A stretch of DNA of 64,000 nt from Nitrospira sp. (GCA_018242685.1 JAFEBM010000053.1:1-64000); one strand, 5' to 3'. Shown: positions 40,750-50,450, counted from the stretch's first letter. Program-made: numbers and translations. Notes: generated from the sequence alone by a model not told the origin.

Positions 40750-42822
40750 CTATTTCTTTCCTCGTGGCTTTGAAACGCGAGTGGGTTTATTGGGTCTGTC
40801 TGGCGCCTCGAAGAGCGCTATCTGACTAGGTTTCGCTTTTGCTCCCTTCGGCGACTTTTTCGCACGACTCTCGTCGACGATGTTCCCTTTCAAAACCGAC
40901 TCATCCGTAGACATCGTGCTCCCCAGCAGATCCGGCTCCGGCGTGGGTGCGGCTGTCGCCTGATCGGCCTCAACCTGAGTGGCCAATTCCGCCTCACCTT
41001 CGACGCCCTCCGCTGTGACGATGATGGAGTGAGGCAGCCCTTCAGGCCCTCCGCCGGTCTTGCCAAGCGCCTCGTCGGTCTTCGCACCACCTGTCCGCGA
41101 GTTCGCAATCTTCTGAAGCTGATCTTTCAGTTTTTCTTTCGGCAGCTTGCCTCCCTTGAGCCGGTTACAGGCATCCACGACTTCTTCGATATAGAGTTCA
41201 AAAATATTGCGTCGCCGGAATTCGCTGGCCGCCCGTTCGCGCCGACGAACGAAGAGGCCCAACCGTCTGCCGCATTCACGAAGCGCCAATGTGATTTCCT
41301 TTTGAATCTCATCGTAGTCGGCGATGGCCTCTTTGGATTCACTCGTAAACGGCACCCAGACCGATGCCATATGGACGAAGATCACCATCGGTCCGCCGGG
41401 CAGAGCCCCGCGCGACTGCGTTAACCCGTAGTTTTTCCAGGTTGTGCTCAGGACGGCCTTAAACGTCGAACAGGCCGATTGCTGGTACAACAGCGGCACC
41501 CGATTCGCGTAGCGGATCACGCGTGCGAGCTCCGAGTCTTCTTCCTCGTGCTCACCTTCCGCTTTCGGCATGGTGGGCTGCTGCGGCTTATTGTGATCCT
41601 GAGGTCTGTTTCCATAGGCAAGCCCGGCTTCGATGATGAACGGATTGCCGCGATAGACCGCCGGTGGCCGGCTGACCGCCGTGTAGAACTCGCCTTTGAT
41701 CTGTTTATAGAGCCCCGCGAGGATCGCCTTCTCGCCGATCGGTGAAATGCAATTGGTCGGCGGCGCCATGATCTTTGTTTCTTGTAATGTCTTATACAGC
41801 GTTTCTGCCACCGTCCCTTTTAGCTCGCGGGGTTTTGCGTCAGGCGAAACCTTTGCCGCCTTGCAGATGTCATCGGCCATCTGAGGGGACACCCGGCAAA
41901 AATCTCCGGCGAGGAAGCCGGAGAGCGTATGGCTCTTCGTGTCCTGCAACATCTTGAGCAACATGCCGAACTCGATGCCATAGGGATGGGGCTTGATCTC
42001 GCGCGGTTGCGGCGGCAGCTCATGATAGGTCCGGGGATACTCTTTCGTCTCGCCTTCGGGCGTCTGGTAGATCAGCCTGACATGAGGATTCGCGATTGAA
42101 GTCTGTTCCAGCCATTCGTCGACCGAGGCACGACCCTTCTGATACTTGCCTTCGACTTCCAGTGTGACTTGGGTCCCGCGCGGCTGGTTCCAGTCGATCT
42201 GTTTGTTCTCGTGGACCAGCGGCTCGTTCTTTTTCGTATCGATCTGGACTTCGAAGAAATGCGCGGCGGCTTTGGGGCCGATGCGGGAAATAATCTTGAC
42301 CGGCTTGCCGGTCGTGAGCTGTCCGTACATCCCTGCTGCGGAGATACCGATGCCCTGTTGCCCTCGACTCATCCGCAAACGATGAAACTTTGATCCGTAC
42401 AACAGTTTCGCGAAGATCCTGGGAATCTGCTGGCGGACAATGCCTGGTCCGTTGTCGGTGACCGTGATGCGAAACCTGCTTGCTTGGCTGGGTGCAACCG
42501 ACTCTCCATTCGGCACAACCTCCAGCCTGACCGTCACATCGGGAAGAATCCCGGCCTCCTCGCAGGCATCGAGCGCATTGTCGACCGCCTCTTTGACGCA
42601 CGTCAGCAACGCTTTGCGCGGATTATCGAATCCGAGCAGGTGTCGATTCTTGGTGAAAAACTCCGAGACGGAGATTTCCCGCTGGCGCGCCCCCATTTCT
42701 ACCGCAGTGACCCGTTCCACCGGCTTGGCGGCGACTTTCGTCTTTGCAGCTGGTTCAGGGTGTGTTCGAGAAGCGGAAGATTTCGATTCAGTCTCTGACG
42801 CGGATTCTTTCTTTTTTGCCAT
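40750..42822 (-). CDS. top6B: DNA topoisomerase VI subunit B
   Basis: The ATPase subunit, 690 residues. GHKL motifs: N box KEAVDNALDACEEAG, G1 DNGPGIVRQQIPRI, G2 RGQQGIGISAAGMYGQ, with an H2TH and transducer domain after about residue 250 (the Lys-containing LPGGPMVIFVHMASVWVPFT belongs there). The N-terminal 40 residues are Lys/Ser/Ala-rich, and the C-terminal ~120 residues form a low-complexity acidic-then-basic tail (ending RPNKPTRVSKPRGKK) that is longer than in typical archaeal proteins. GAGAGGGTGA precedes the ATG. First gene of the topoisomerase VI operon. Confidence 0.93.
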   Translation of the reverse strand: MAKKKESASETESKSSASRTHPEPAAKTKVAAKPVERVTAVEMGARQREISVSEFFTKNRHLLGFDNPRKALLTCVKEAVDNALDACEEAGILPDVTVRLEVVPNGESVAPSQASRFRITVTDNGPGIVRQQIPRIFAKLLYGSKFHRLRMSRGQQGIGISAAGMYGQLTTGKPVKIISRIGPKAAAHFFEVQIDTKKNEPLVHENKQIDWNQPRGTQVTLEVEGKYQKGRASVDEWLEQTSIANPHVRLIYQTPEGETKEYPRTYHELPPQPREIKPHPYGIEFGMLLKMLQDTKSHTLSGFLAGDFCRVSPQMADDICKAAKVSPDAKPRELKGTVAETLYKTLQETKIMAPPTNCISPIGEKAILAGLYKQIKGEFYTAVSRPPAVYRGNPFIIEAGLAYGNRPQDHNKPQQPTMPKAEGEHEEEDSELARVIRYANRVPLLYQQSACSTFKAVLSTTWKNYGLTQSRGALPGGPMVIFVHMASVWVPFTSESKEAIADYDEIQKEITLALRECGRRLGLFVRRRERAASEFRRRNIFELYIEEVVDACNRLKGGKLPKEKLKDQLQKIANSRTGGAKTDEALGKTGGGPEGLPHSIIVTAEGVEGEAELATQVEADQATAAPTPEPDLLGSTMSTDESVLKGNIVDESRAKKSPKGAKAKPSQIALFEAPDRPNKPTRVSKPRGKK

Positions 42823-43196
42823 TCACCCTCTCATGAAACACATGTTCTCTGTTGGTACCATAAAACTTTCACGGAAACAATGGGAACAAGCAAAGAGCGA
42901 AAAGCCATAAACAACGCATACTCACACATGTCTGTCAGCCTCCTGACAAAACTTATGTGATTCGCCTCTCCACCTACTACCACCCCTCATCAATAGTTCA
43001 GTCCATGCCTAACAACAGCGAGCTGAGTACTCACGCTCTATCCGACGCCCTACCCAACATGCCGGACCAAATGGCCCCGTGATACGGCCATTTTTTGGGA
43101 TTGTACATCTCTAGAAATAGCGTAGGGTCTTTAGCGTGAGAACTCTCTTTGTACCGTTGAGTGCGGAACCCACATCTCATGTACACCGGATTGCAG
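42823..43196. other. Divergent intergenic region before the RHS locus
   Basis: This 374-bp region lies between top6B and the RHS gene. It contains an 8-bp hairpin followed by T residues (AAATGGCC 43069-43076 with GGCCATTT 43086-43093, then TTT), which would terminate plus-strand transcription although no plus-strand gene lies upstream. A possible promoter, TTGTAC (43102-43107) with TAGGGT 16 bp later, is weak. Confidence 0.4.
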
Positions 43197-44678
43197 ATGA
43201 TCGAAAAGTACCGTCGATGGCTATTGCTGTCTCGAGGCCCACGAGTGGGAATGGTCGGTTCCGCTCTGTGGTTTTTCATATTGTTGCCGATCCTCCTGCT
43301 GCCAAGCTCTGCCGCCGACATCAGCTACGTATATGACGACGCGAGCCGGCTGCGCGCCGTCATCGATCCGGCAAGCGATACAGCCATCTACGCCTACGAT
43401 AGCGTCGGCAACCTGACCGGCATCACGCGACAATCATCGTCTACCCTTGCGGTCTTGCAGTTCACGCCGTCATCGAGTCCAGTCGGCACGACTGTGACGA
43501 TCTACGGCACCGGCTTCAGCACCACGCCAGCGTCGAATACTGTCAAATTCAACGGCACGACGGCGACTGTTCTCACGGCCTCCGCCACGGTGTTGACGGC
43601 CACCGTGCCGAGTGGCGCAACGACAGGTCCAATCAGCGTCACAGTTGGAGCCAACACCGCAACCAGTCCCGCATCCTTTACCGTCGGTGCAAACCCATCC
43701 CCGACCATCTCCAATTTTTCACCAGCGGTTGGGACGGCTGGCACGGCCGTCACGATCACCGGAACGAACTACGACACCACGCCTACCAGGAATAAGGTGA
43801 CCTTCAGTCCTACTTATTCAGTGGTCGCCACGGCATCATCAACATCGCTGAGTACGACCGTGCCGGTAGGCGCTCAATCCGGCAAGATTGGTGTGACGAC
43901 AGTGAACGGAAGCGTGCTGAGCACAAACGAATTCTTTGTGACGCCTTCGAGTGTGAATGTCTCTGGACAAGCCGGAAATCTCACGGCTAGCTGGCCGGCT
44001 GGGTGTAATGCTGCCTATGACGCAATCGGATTCTTCAAGCGGCCACCTGACAATATCACATCGACCATTCCCCCTGGTTGGAACTCCATTAATGGAATCA
44101 TCCAACAATGTAATTCACAGTTTCCCGATCATCTCCCCAATGACGGATCATTTTACAAAGCATTGATCAGAGATTTGAATCTCAACATTATTGTGAATAC
44201 CCAATCGCCCAATCCACTCCCGACCTGGTGCTACTGGGATCCTGCAAAGGGGGCGCTTCACGATATCTGGGATCAAGCGGCTCACCCCGCCAATAATCCA
44301 AACCCACCGAATTGGGCACCTGATCCTCCAGCGCAACAGGCTAAGGATGGGGAGAAGAAAAATGCTGGCGATCCAGTCGAGCTCGCGACGGGTCTGTTCA
44401 TCATGGAGCAGATCGACTTGGCCATTCCCGATCTCATCCCACTGACCCTCACCCGCACCTATCGTCAAAATGACACGGCATCACGCCCTTTTGGAATCGG
44501 GCGGCACCAATTGTTTCACGGCGTCCTTGGTCAATCAAAACTCGCGGAGTGCCGCGCTGCAATCCACGTTGAACTGGGATGCCGGGCGACAACGGTGGAG
44601 TCTTCGCCGCAAGGATGGCACGATTTATCGCTTCTCGTCGATGACGGCCTATCCGCAACTCTTGCTCGTGGAAATTGA
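43197..44678 (+). CDS. RHS toxin gene, N-terminal part (frameshifted)
   Basis: The N-terminal half of the full-length RHS protein. It starts MIEKYRRWLLLSRGPRVGMV with a signal peptide (LWFFILLPILLLPSSAADI), so it is Sec-exported rather than loaded on a T6SS. A first YD-like segment (ISYVYDDASRLRAVIDPASD) is followed by two IPT/TIG domains (FTPSSSPVGTTVTIYGTGFS and FSPAVGTAGTAVTITGTNYD), then the DUF6531-type entry DPVELATGLFIMEQIDLAIP and LTRTYRQNDTASRPFGIG. After about 44505 this frame stops matching RHS; the match continues in another frame (next entry). Residues after FGIG are out-of-frame sequence. Confidence 0.8.
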   Translation: MIEKYRRWLLLSRGPRVGMVGSALWFFILLPILLLPSSAADISYVYDDASRLRAVIDPASDTAIYAYDSVGNLTGITRQSSSTLAVLQFTPSSSPVGTTVTIYGTGFSTTPASNTVKFNGTTATVLTASATVLTATVPSGATTGPISVTVGANTATSPASFTVGANPSPTISNFSPAVGTAGTAVTITGTNYDTTPTRNKVTFSPTYSVVATASSTSLSTTVPVGAQSGKIGVTTVNGSVLSTNEFFVTPSSVNVSGQAGNLTASWPAGCNAAYDAIGFFKRPPDNITSTIPPGWNSINGIIQQCNSQFPDHLPNDGSFYKALIRDLNLNIIVNTQSPNPLPTWCYWDPAKGALHDIWDQAAHPANNPNPPNWAPDPPAQQAKDGEKKNAGDPVELATGLFIMEQIDLAIPDLIPLTLTRTYRQNDTASRPFGIGRHQLFHGVLGQSKLAECRAAIHVELGCRATTVESSPQGWHDLSLLVDDGLSATLARGN

Positions 44679-47424
44679 AGATCGTAACAGCAATCTCACC
44701 ACGCTGGTTCGGGATTCCCTGGGTCGGTTGAAAAATGTCCTCAGTCCATCGGGCAAGTTTCTCCAGTTCACGTATGATGCGAGCAACCGCATCACACAGC
44801 TGAGTGACAACGCCGGACGCACCGTTATCTATACCTATGATGGCAGCGGTCGGCTATGGAAGGTCACGAATCCAGCCAATGGAATCACTGAATATACCTA
44901 CGACGCTGGCCATCGGATGCTCACGATCAAAGATCCGAAGAATATTACCTATTTGACGAATACCTACGATGCCAATGGGCGTGTCGCCACGCAGACGCAA
45001 GCCGACAGTACCACCTTTCAGTTTGCCTATACGCTGGATGGGAGCGGCAAGGTGACACAGACCGACGTGACGGATCCCCGGAATGTCGTGCGACGGGTCA
45101 CCTTCAACAGCGACGGATATGCACTCACAGATACGGCGGCCTTCGGCCAGCCCGAAGCGCAAACGCTCACCTATGAGCGACAAGCCGTGACGAATTTGAT
45201 CTTAAGCGTGATGGACGCGCTCAATCGAAAGACAGCGTACACCTATGACGCGAAGGGCAATATTCTGACTGTCACGCGGTTGGCGACCACGCCGAATGCC
45301 GTGACGACGACGTTTACTTACGAGCCGACCTATAATCAAGTGGCCACGATCACCGATCCGCTCAATCACACGACCACGTTGGGGTACGATTCAAAAGGCA
45401 ATTTGACCACGATTACGAATGCTCTCAGTGAAATCACCACCCTCACAGTAAACGCGCAGGGGCAGCCACTCACGATCACCGATCTCTTGAACAATACCAC
45501 CACGCTCGCTTATGCGCAGGGCGATCTCGCGACCACGACGGATCCGTTGACTCGCGTCTCCACGCGGTTCGTCGATCCCGTGGGCCGGTTGCTGGCGCTC
45601 ACCGATCCGAATAAGAATAGGACCCAATATGACGTTGATGTGTTGAATCGCGTCACGAAGCTTGTCGACGCGCTCAATGGCCAGACGCAATTCACGTACG
45701 ATCTCAATGGCAATCTGCTGACTGTCTCGGATGCGAAGAGTCAGGTGACGATCTATACGTACAACAATATGGACCGGCTCGCTACACGGAAAGATGCCTT
45801 GTTGAACACAGAGACCTACACCTATGACAACAACGGCAATGTCGCCACGGTCACGGATCGCAAGAGCCAGGTGACGACGTACACCTACGATGCGCTGAAT
45901 CGACGAACGAAAGCGACGTTTCAGGACAGCACCAGTACAAATTACACCTACGACGCCGGCAATCGAATCACGCAGGTGCAGGAAAAGAATTCAGGAGGCA
46001 GCGTCACAGCCACGACCACGCGAACCTATGACGGGCTGGATCGATTGACGCAGGAAGTCACTCCTGAGGGCACGGTGAACTATACCTACGACAACGCGAG
46101 CCGTCGAGCCACGATGACAGTGGCCGGTCAAACGCAAGTCACCTACACCTACGACAACGCTGACCGCCTCACCCAAGTCCAGCAGGGAACGAGCACGACC
46201 GCGATTGCATATGACATTGCTGGGAGGCGAACCAGTCTCACCCTGCCCAACACGAATAGCATTGTCTACGCTTACAATGCGGCCTCAGATGTAACCAGCC
46301 TGACCTATAAGCAAGGCGCCACGACCCTCGGCGACTTGACCTCTACCTACGAACCGGCGGGCAATCGGATAAAAACTGGTGGAACGTTTGCTCGAACCAA
46401 CCTTCCTCCAGCACTCGCGTCCGCCAGCTATAATGCGAACAATCAACAAACCACATTCGGCACCAGTACTGAGACCTATGACCTGAATGGGAACCTTGCC
46501 ACCATCACCGATGCCAGTGGGACGACGACCTATACCTGGAACGCCCGTAATCAGCTCATCAGCATCAGTGGGCCGAGCTTGACGGCGTCCTTCACCTACG
46601 ATTCCTTTGGCCGCCGTACCGGCAAGACAATCAACGGCACCACAACAAATTTTGTCTATGATGGGTTGAATCCTATCCAAGAAAAGAACGGCGCGACGGT
46701 CACCGCAAACCTCCTCACGGGCCTTGGTATTGATGAGTTTTTCACGAGAACGGATGGAGTGGGGTCACGGGCGCTGCTCCCTGACGCCCTCGGCTCGACC
46801 GTTGCACTTGGCGACGGGACTGGTACGTTACAAACTCAGTACACCTATGAGCCGTTTGGGTTTGTCAGTCAGACTGGCGCAGCCAGTACAAGTAGTTACA
46901 AGTTTACAGGCCGGGAGGATGACGGGACTGGTCTCTACTACTATCGAGCGCGGTACTATCAGCCGCGGTTCCAGCGGTTTATCGCAGAAGATCCATTGAG
47001 ATTTGGGGGAGGAGATTTTAACATCTACGCATACGTGCGAAACAATCCTAGTCGGTTCGTTGATCCGATCGGATTAGAGCGGACAGCTAGCGCACAGGAT
47101 CCCACGAAAAATCCGCTATGCTTTTTACCTTTTGTCGAGTGTGATGTGCCGTCTGGGTTCCTGCCCTATATTCCAACAGTGGGGCAAACTGGCAGCGGGA
47201 ACGTAAATCGTGGCGATTTACAAAAATTACCAGCATCAGAGGCCAACAAGGTTGCTCAACAAAATGGCTACAAGAATGCAGAAGACATGAAAGCAGCTTT
47301 TACTGATCCAAAAAGTGGAGGCCAATTCAACCTGTCGGTCGACAAATCGTCTGGTCAGGTTGTGCTCACGCCTGTTAATGCTGGGAGTGGATCTAATATT
47401 CCCACTGGTCTTTTTCGTCAATAA
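44470..47424 (+). CDS. RHS toxin core and C-terminal tip 1 (second half of the frameshifted gene)
   Basis: A 984-residue frame, real from about residue 12 (GGTNCFTASLVNQN). It has the pre-core QRWSLRRKDGTIYRFSS and more than 20 YD repeats (YTYDGSGRLW, YTYDNNGNVATVTDRKSQ and so on), which build the beta-barrel cocoon around the toxin. The conserved end is YYYRARYYQPRFQRFIAEDP, NPSRFVDPIGL. After DPIGL comes the variable tip of about 115 residues: LPASEANKVAQQNGYKNAED, MKAAFTDPKSGG, VVLTPVNAG and IPTGLF. The tip family is not assigned with confidence. The gene for the DUF4279 protein follows after 12 bp. Confidence 0.82.
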   Translation: MTRHHALLESGGTNCFTASLVNQNSRSAALQSTLNWDAGRQRWSLRRKDGTIYRFSSMTAYPQLLLVEIEDRNSNLTTLVRDSLGRLKNVLSPSGKFLQFTYDASNRITQLSDNAGRTVIYTYDGSGRLWKVTNPANGITEYTYDAGHRMLTIKDPKNITYLTNTYDANGRVATQTQADSTTFQFAYTLDGSGKVTQTDVTDPRNVVRRVTFNSDGYALTDTAAFGQPEAQTLTYERQAVTNLILSVMDALNRKTAYTYDAKGNILTVTRLATTPNAVTTTFTYEPTYNQVATITDPLNHTTTLGYDSKGNLTTITNALSEITTLTVNAQGQPLTITDLLNNTTTLAYAQGDLATTTDPLTRVSTRFVDPVGRLLALTDPNKNRTQYDVDVLNRVTKLVDALNGQTQFTYDLNGNLLTVSDAKSQVTIYTYNNMDRLATRKDALLNTETYTYDNNGNVATVTDRKSQVTTYTYDALNRRTKATFQDSTSTNYTYDAGNRITQVQEKNSGGSVTATTTRTYDGLDRLTQEVTPEGTVNYTYDNASRRATMTVAGQTQVTYTYDNADRLTQVQQGTSTTAIAYDIAGRRTSLTLPNTNSIVYAYNAASDVTSLTYKQGATTLGDLTSTYEPAGNRIKTGGTFARTNLPPALASASYNANNQQTTFGTSTETYDLNGNLATITDASGTTTYTWNARNQLISISGPSLTASFTYDSFGRRTGKTINGTTTNFVYDGLNPIQEKNGATVTANLLTGLGIDEFFTRTDGVGSRALLPDALGSTVALGDGTGTLQTQYTYEPFGFVSQTGAASTSSYKFTGREDDGTGLYYYRARYYQPRFQRFIAEDPLRFGGGDFNIYAYVRNNPSRFVDPIGLERTASAQDPTKNPLCFLPFVECDVPSGFLPYIPTVGQTGSGNVNRGDLQKLPASEANKVAQQNGYKNAEDMKAAFTDPKSGGQFNLSVDKSSGQVVLTPVNAGSGSNIPTGLFRQ
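45358..47075 (+). repeat. RHS core repeat, copy 1 (source of later copies)
   Basis: This part of the core recurs in diverged but closely similar form at about 47897-49615, 50488-51710 and, as a short piece, 52526-52670. For example, GACCACGTTGGGGTACGATT and the following CAAAAGGCAAT occur at both 45373 and 47921. The copies are long enough for homologous recombination that would swap tips. Confidence 0.85.
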
Positions 47425-47436
47425 AGATAGAAAGAT

Positions 47437-47862
47437 ATGTCTCCCAAAGCACCAGTTATAACAACTCATTTCTGGATTCAGGGTGACGGGCTGGATCCAA
47501 ATGAATTTACACGTCTAGTTGGGATTCAACCATATCGAATTGGGAAAAAAGGTGAGCTCTCGTCACACCCAGCAGCAGCAAAACAAGGAGTAAAAAACCG
47601 TGAAACCTTTTGGGTCATGGAGGTTGAGCATAACTCATACAGCATGGACGAAGGGATTCAAGCTTTACTGGGTCAGATCTGGCCGCACCGAGAAAAAGTC
47701 CTGGAGTATGTTAAAGGTCGGCCAACTGTGACGTTGGGCATGAACTCTACGATTCATATGGCTGAAGATCGACCTGTCTACGAAATCAGTCTTGACAGCA
47801 TCAAGAAGCTAGCAGCGTTGGAGTGCAGATTCATGCTGAACGACATTTATCCGCTTGAATAA
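47437..47862 (+). CDS. DUF4279 protein, probable immunity protein 1
   Basis: A 141-residue soluble protein. The opening THFWIQGDGLDPNEFTRLVG and IQPYRIGKKGELSSH, then ETFWVMEVEHNSYSMDEGIQ ALLGQIWP (two short segments) follow the DUF4279 pattern: a beta strand, a DPxExT turn, G-I-x-P, K-G and a late W-x-x-E. It lies directly between RHS tip 1 and the next displaced RHS cassette, the standard place for an immunity gene, and lacks any signal peptide, so the matching toxin should act in the cytoplasm. The immunity role is inference from position. Confidence 0.75.
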   Translation: MSPKAPVITTHFWIQGDGLDPNEFTRLVGIQPYRIGKKGELSSHPAAAKQGVKNRETFWVMEVEHNSYSMDEGIQALLGQIWPHREKVLEYVKGRPTVTLGMNSTIHMAEDRPVYEISLDSIKKLAALECRFMLNDIYPLE

Positions 47863-47926
47863 ACTGAAATGGTAGGCGAGAACAAATCTTCTCAGTGTTC
47901 CTGATCCGCTCAACCACACGACCACG

Positions 47927-49993
47927 TTGGGGTACGATTCAAAAGGCAATCTGACGACCATCACCAACGCACTGAATAAGACCACGACCATCACGGTGAA
48001 CAACCAAGGGCAGCCGCTCACGATCAAAGATCCCTTGAACAACATCACCACGTTCACCTATGAGCTGGGTGACCTCATCTCGGTCAAAGACCCCTTGAAC
48101 CGCGAGACGAAACGGATGCTGGATGCCGCCGGGCGGTTACGGAGCATGATCAATCCGCTTGGACAGAAGACCATTTATACCCCTGACGCTTTGGACCGTA
48201 TCACCCAACTCACCGATGCGATCAACGGGGTCACGCAGTTCGGCTATGATGCCAACAGCAATCTCTTGACCGTCACCGATGCCAAGAGCCAGCAGACGGT
48301 GTATACCTACAGCAATATGAATCGGACCAGTACCAGAAAAGATCCGTTGCTCAACACTGAGACGTATTCCTACGACAACAATGGGAACTTGGCCACGGTC
48401 CTTGACCGAAAGAGCCAAACCACCACCTATACCTATGATCCGTTGAACCGAAGAACGAAGGCGACGTTCCAAGACGGGACCAGCACGAACTACACCTACG
48501 ATGCGGGCAACCGAATTACCCAAGTGCAAGAGAAGAATTCAGGGGGCATCGTCACCGCGACGATTACCCGAACCTATGACGGGCTGGATCGGTTGACGCA
48601 AGAGGTCACCCCGCAAGGGCAGATTGATTATGCCTACGATGCGGCGTCACGCAGGACCAGCATGACTGTCCAAGGGCAGAGCGCGGTGAACTATACGTAC
48701 GACAATGCTAATCGGCTCACGCAGAGTACGAAGGGGAGCGATACGGTTACGATCGCCTATGACGATGCGGATCGGCGGACTAGTCTCACCTATCCGAATG
48801 GCAACAAGATCGAGTATGCGTATAACGCGGCAAGCGAGCTGACCAGTCTCACGTATAAGTCGGGTACCACCACGATTGGCGATCTGACATACACCTACGA
48901 TGCGGCAGGCAACCGCATCAAGACCGGCGGTAGCTTTGCGCGAACCAATCTCCCACTGGCTCTGACGACAACCAGCTACAACGCCAATAATCAGCAGACC
49001 ACATTCGGCACGAGTACCGAGACCTACGATCTCAACGGCAACCTCGCCACAACTACCGATGGCGGAGTCACGACCACGTATGCCTGGAACGCTCTCAATC
49101 AGCTGACGGCGATTAGTGGTTCAGGATTGACGGCCTCATTTACCTACGATTCCTTTGGTCGGCGCACCGGTAAGACCATCAATGGAACGACGACGAACTT
49201 CTTGTATGACGGTTTGAACCCTGTACAGGAAAAGAACGCTGCCACCGTCACGGCGAACCTTTTGACGGGCCTTGGGATCGACGAGTTCTTTATCAGAACG
49301 GATGGAATCGGAGTAAGAGCTCTCCTGCCTGATGGCCTCGGCTCGACGATCGCATTAGGCGATGGTACTGGTACGTTGCAGACCCAGTACACCTATGAGC
49401 CATTTGGCGTTACAACCCAGACTGGGGCAGCTAGCACTAGTAGTTACAAGTACACAGGTCGAGAAGATGACGGGAGCGGGCTCTATTACTACCGCGCGCG
49501 GTACTATCAACCAAGATTACAGAGATTTATTGCGGAAGACCCGATACGATTTGCAGGCGGGGGCACAAATTTCTATGCATACACATTTGGAAACCCAATC
49601 CGTTTCCGAGATCCGGCTGGGAAGAATGCAATGCTCATCAGCCCGCTGGTGTTGTCGCCACCTGCGTTGATAGCCACTGCTGTTATTATTGGGGGTGTTG
49701 CTGCTTACTATTACTATCAACAACAAAGTCAGATTTCATCTCCCGATAACCATCTTATTTTTAATAAGCCCAGTCGATCGGCCAAACCTAAGAACTGTCC
49801 AGCCGATACGAAACCCATAGACCAATTCCCTGATCTAGACAGTGATGATATTCACGAGATCAAGAAGGGGCTTGGTGCCAGACCCGATGATTGGGTTGGT
49901 ATTACTCCAGATGGCGATGTAATCACAGGCGGTGACCGCGGTCAGGCTACAAACCAAGGGCCATACAAAGACTATCTTCCCTGGAATAAGTAA
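47927..49993 (+). CDS. Displaced RHS core with tip 2 (orphan cassette)
   Basis: A 688-residue frame that begins in the middle of an RHS core. Similarity to copy 1 starts at about 47897 (TGATCCGCTCAACCACACGA), just after a stop codon and without a start signal, so it is probably silent until recombined into the full gene. The core is intact to YYYRARYYQPRLQRFIAEDP and NPIRFRDPAGKN. The tip has a hydrophobic segment (SPPALIATAVIIGGVAAYYY) and then a compact end domain with LDSDDIHEIKKGLGARPDDW, VGITPDGDVITGGDRG and YKDYLPW, a nuclease-like layout seen at RHS ends. Tip family is not assigned. Confidence 0.78.
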   Translation: MGYDSKGNLTTITNALNKTTTITVNNQGQPLTIKDPLNNITTFTYELGDLISVKDPLNRETKRMLDAAGRLRSMINPLGQKTIYTPDALDRITQLTDAINGVTQFGYDANSNLLTVTDAKSQQTVYTYSNMNRTSTRKDPLLNTETYSYDNNGNLATVLDRKSQTTTYTYDPLNRRTKATFQDGTSTNYTYDAGNRITQVQEKNSGGIVTATITRTYDGLDRLTQEVTPQGQIDYAYDAASRRTSMTVQGQSAVNYTYDNANRLTQSTKGSDTVTIAYDDADRRTSLTYPNGNKIEYAYNAASELTSLTYKSGTTTIGDLTYTYDAAGNRIKTGGSFARTNLPLALTTTSYNANNQQTTFGTSTETYDLNGNLATTTDGGVTTTYAWNALNQLTAISGSGLTASFTYDSFGRRTGKTINGTTTNFLYDGLNPVQEKNAATVTANLLTGLGIDEFFIRTDGIGVRALLPDGLGSTIALGDGTGTLQTQYTYEPFGVTTQTGAASTSSYKYTGREDDGSGLYYYRARYYQPRLQRFIAEDPIRFAGGGTNFYAYTFGNPIRFRDPAGKNAMLISPLVLSPPALIATAVIIGGVAAYYYYQQQSQISSPDNHLIFNKPSRSAKPKNCPADTKPIDQFPDLDSDDIHEIKKGLGARPDDWVGITPDGDVITGGDRGQATNQGPYKDYLPWNK

Positions 49994-50003
49994 AAGGGAA
50001 AGC

Positions 50004-50450
50004 ATGTATCCAGCTAGATACAAGATTTCTCTTCGTATAACCCATCCAAGCATGGATCCTGAAGACATTTCTGCGCAACTGGGCCTGAGGCCATTCAGAA
50101 AATGGAAAGCAGGATCACAAAGAACCACGCCAGCAGGCAAGCAGCTCGCCGGGATGTATGAGGAAACACACTGTGTGTTTGACCTAGACGAGAAGTCTAG
50201 GGGTGGCCTTGAATCGACATTGCGCGCGTTGACGACAAAGCTTCTTAGCTCCGAGCATTTCCTCAAGAAAATTCGGTCGACTGGTGGAAACATCGAATAT
50301 TTTATCGGGCTGTTTGTTAAGAAGAATACGGGCTTAGTGCTGGACACTAGCTTGATGGCTCAGTTGGTTAACCTAGGCATAGACCTATCATTTGATATCT
50401 ATGAGTCGCAACATTTACAGAAGAAGACAGCTCGTCGAACTGCTAGATAA
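50004..50450 (+). CDS. DUF4279 protein, probable immunity protein 2
   Basis: A 148-residue protein. RYKISLRITHPSMDPEDISA, QLGLRPFRKWKAGSQRTTPA and THCVFDLDEKSRGGLESTLR follow the same DUF4279 pattern as immunity protein 1, but the two are strongly diverged. The ATG at 50004 comes 10 bp after the tip 2 stop, with AAAGGGAAAGC as ribosome-binding site. The C-terminus (LQKKTARRTAR) runs into the start of the next RHS fragment and may have been altered by that junction. Immunity to tip 2 is inferred from position. Confidence 0.75.
   Translation: MYPARYKISLRITHPSMDPEDISAQLGLRPFRKWKAGSQRTTPAGKQLAGMYEETHCVFDLDEKSRGGLESTLRALTTKLLSSEHFLKKIRSTGGNIEYFIGLFVKKNTGLVLDTSLMAQLVNLGIDLSFDIYESQHLQKKTARRTAR

Noticed and set aside
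43069..43096. Terminator-like hairpin in front of the RHS gene
   Set aside because: The stem and T run are real, but on the plus strand there is no upstream gene to terminate, and for the minus strand the T run is on the wrong side. Kept only as part of the intergenic description.
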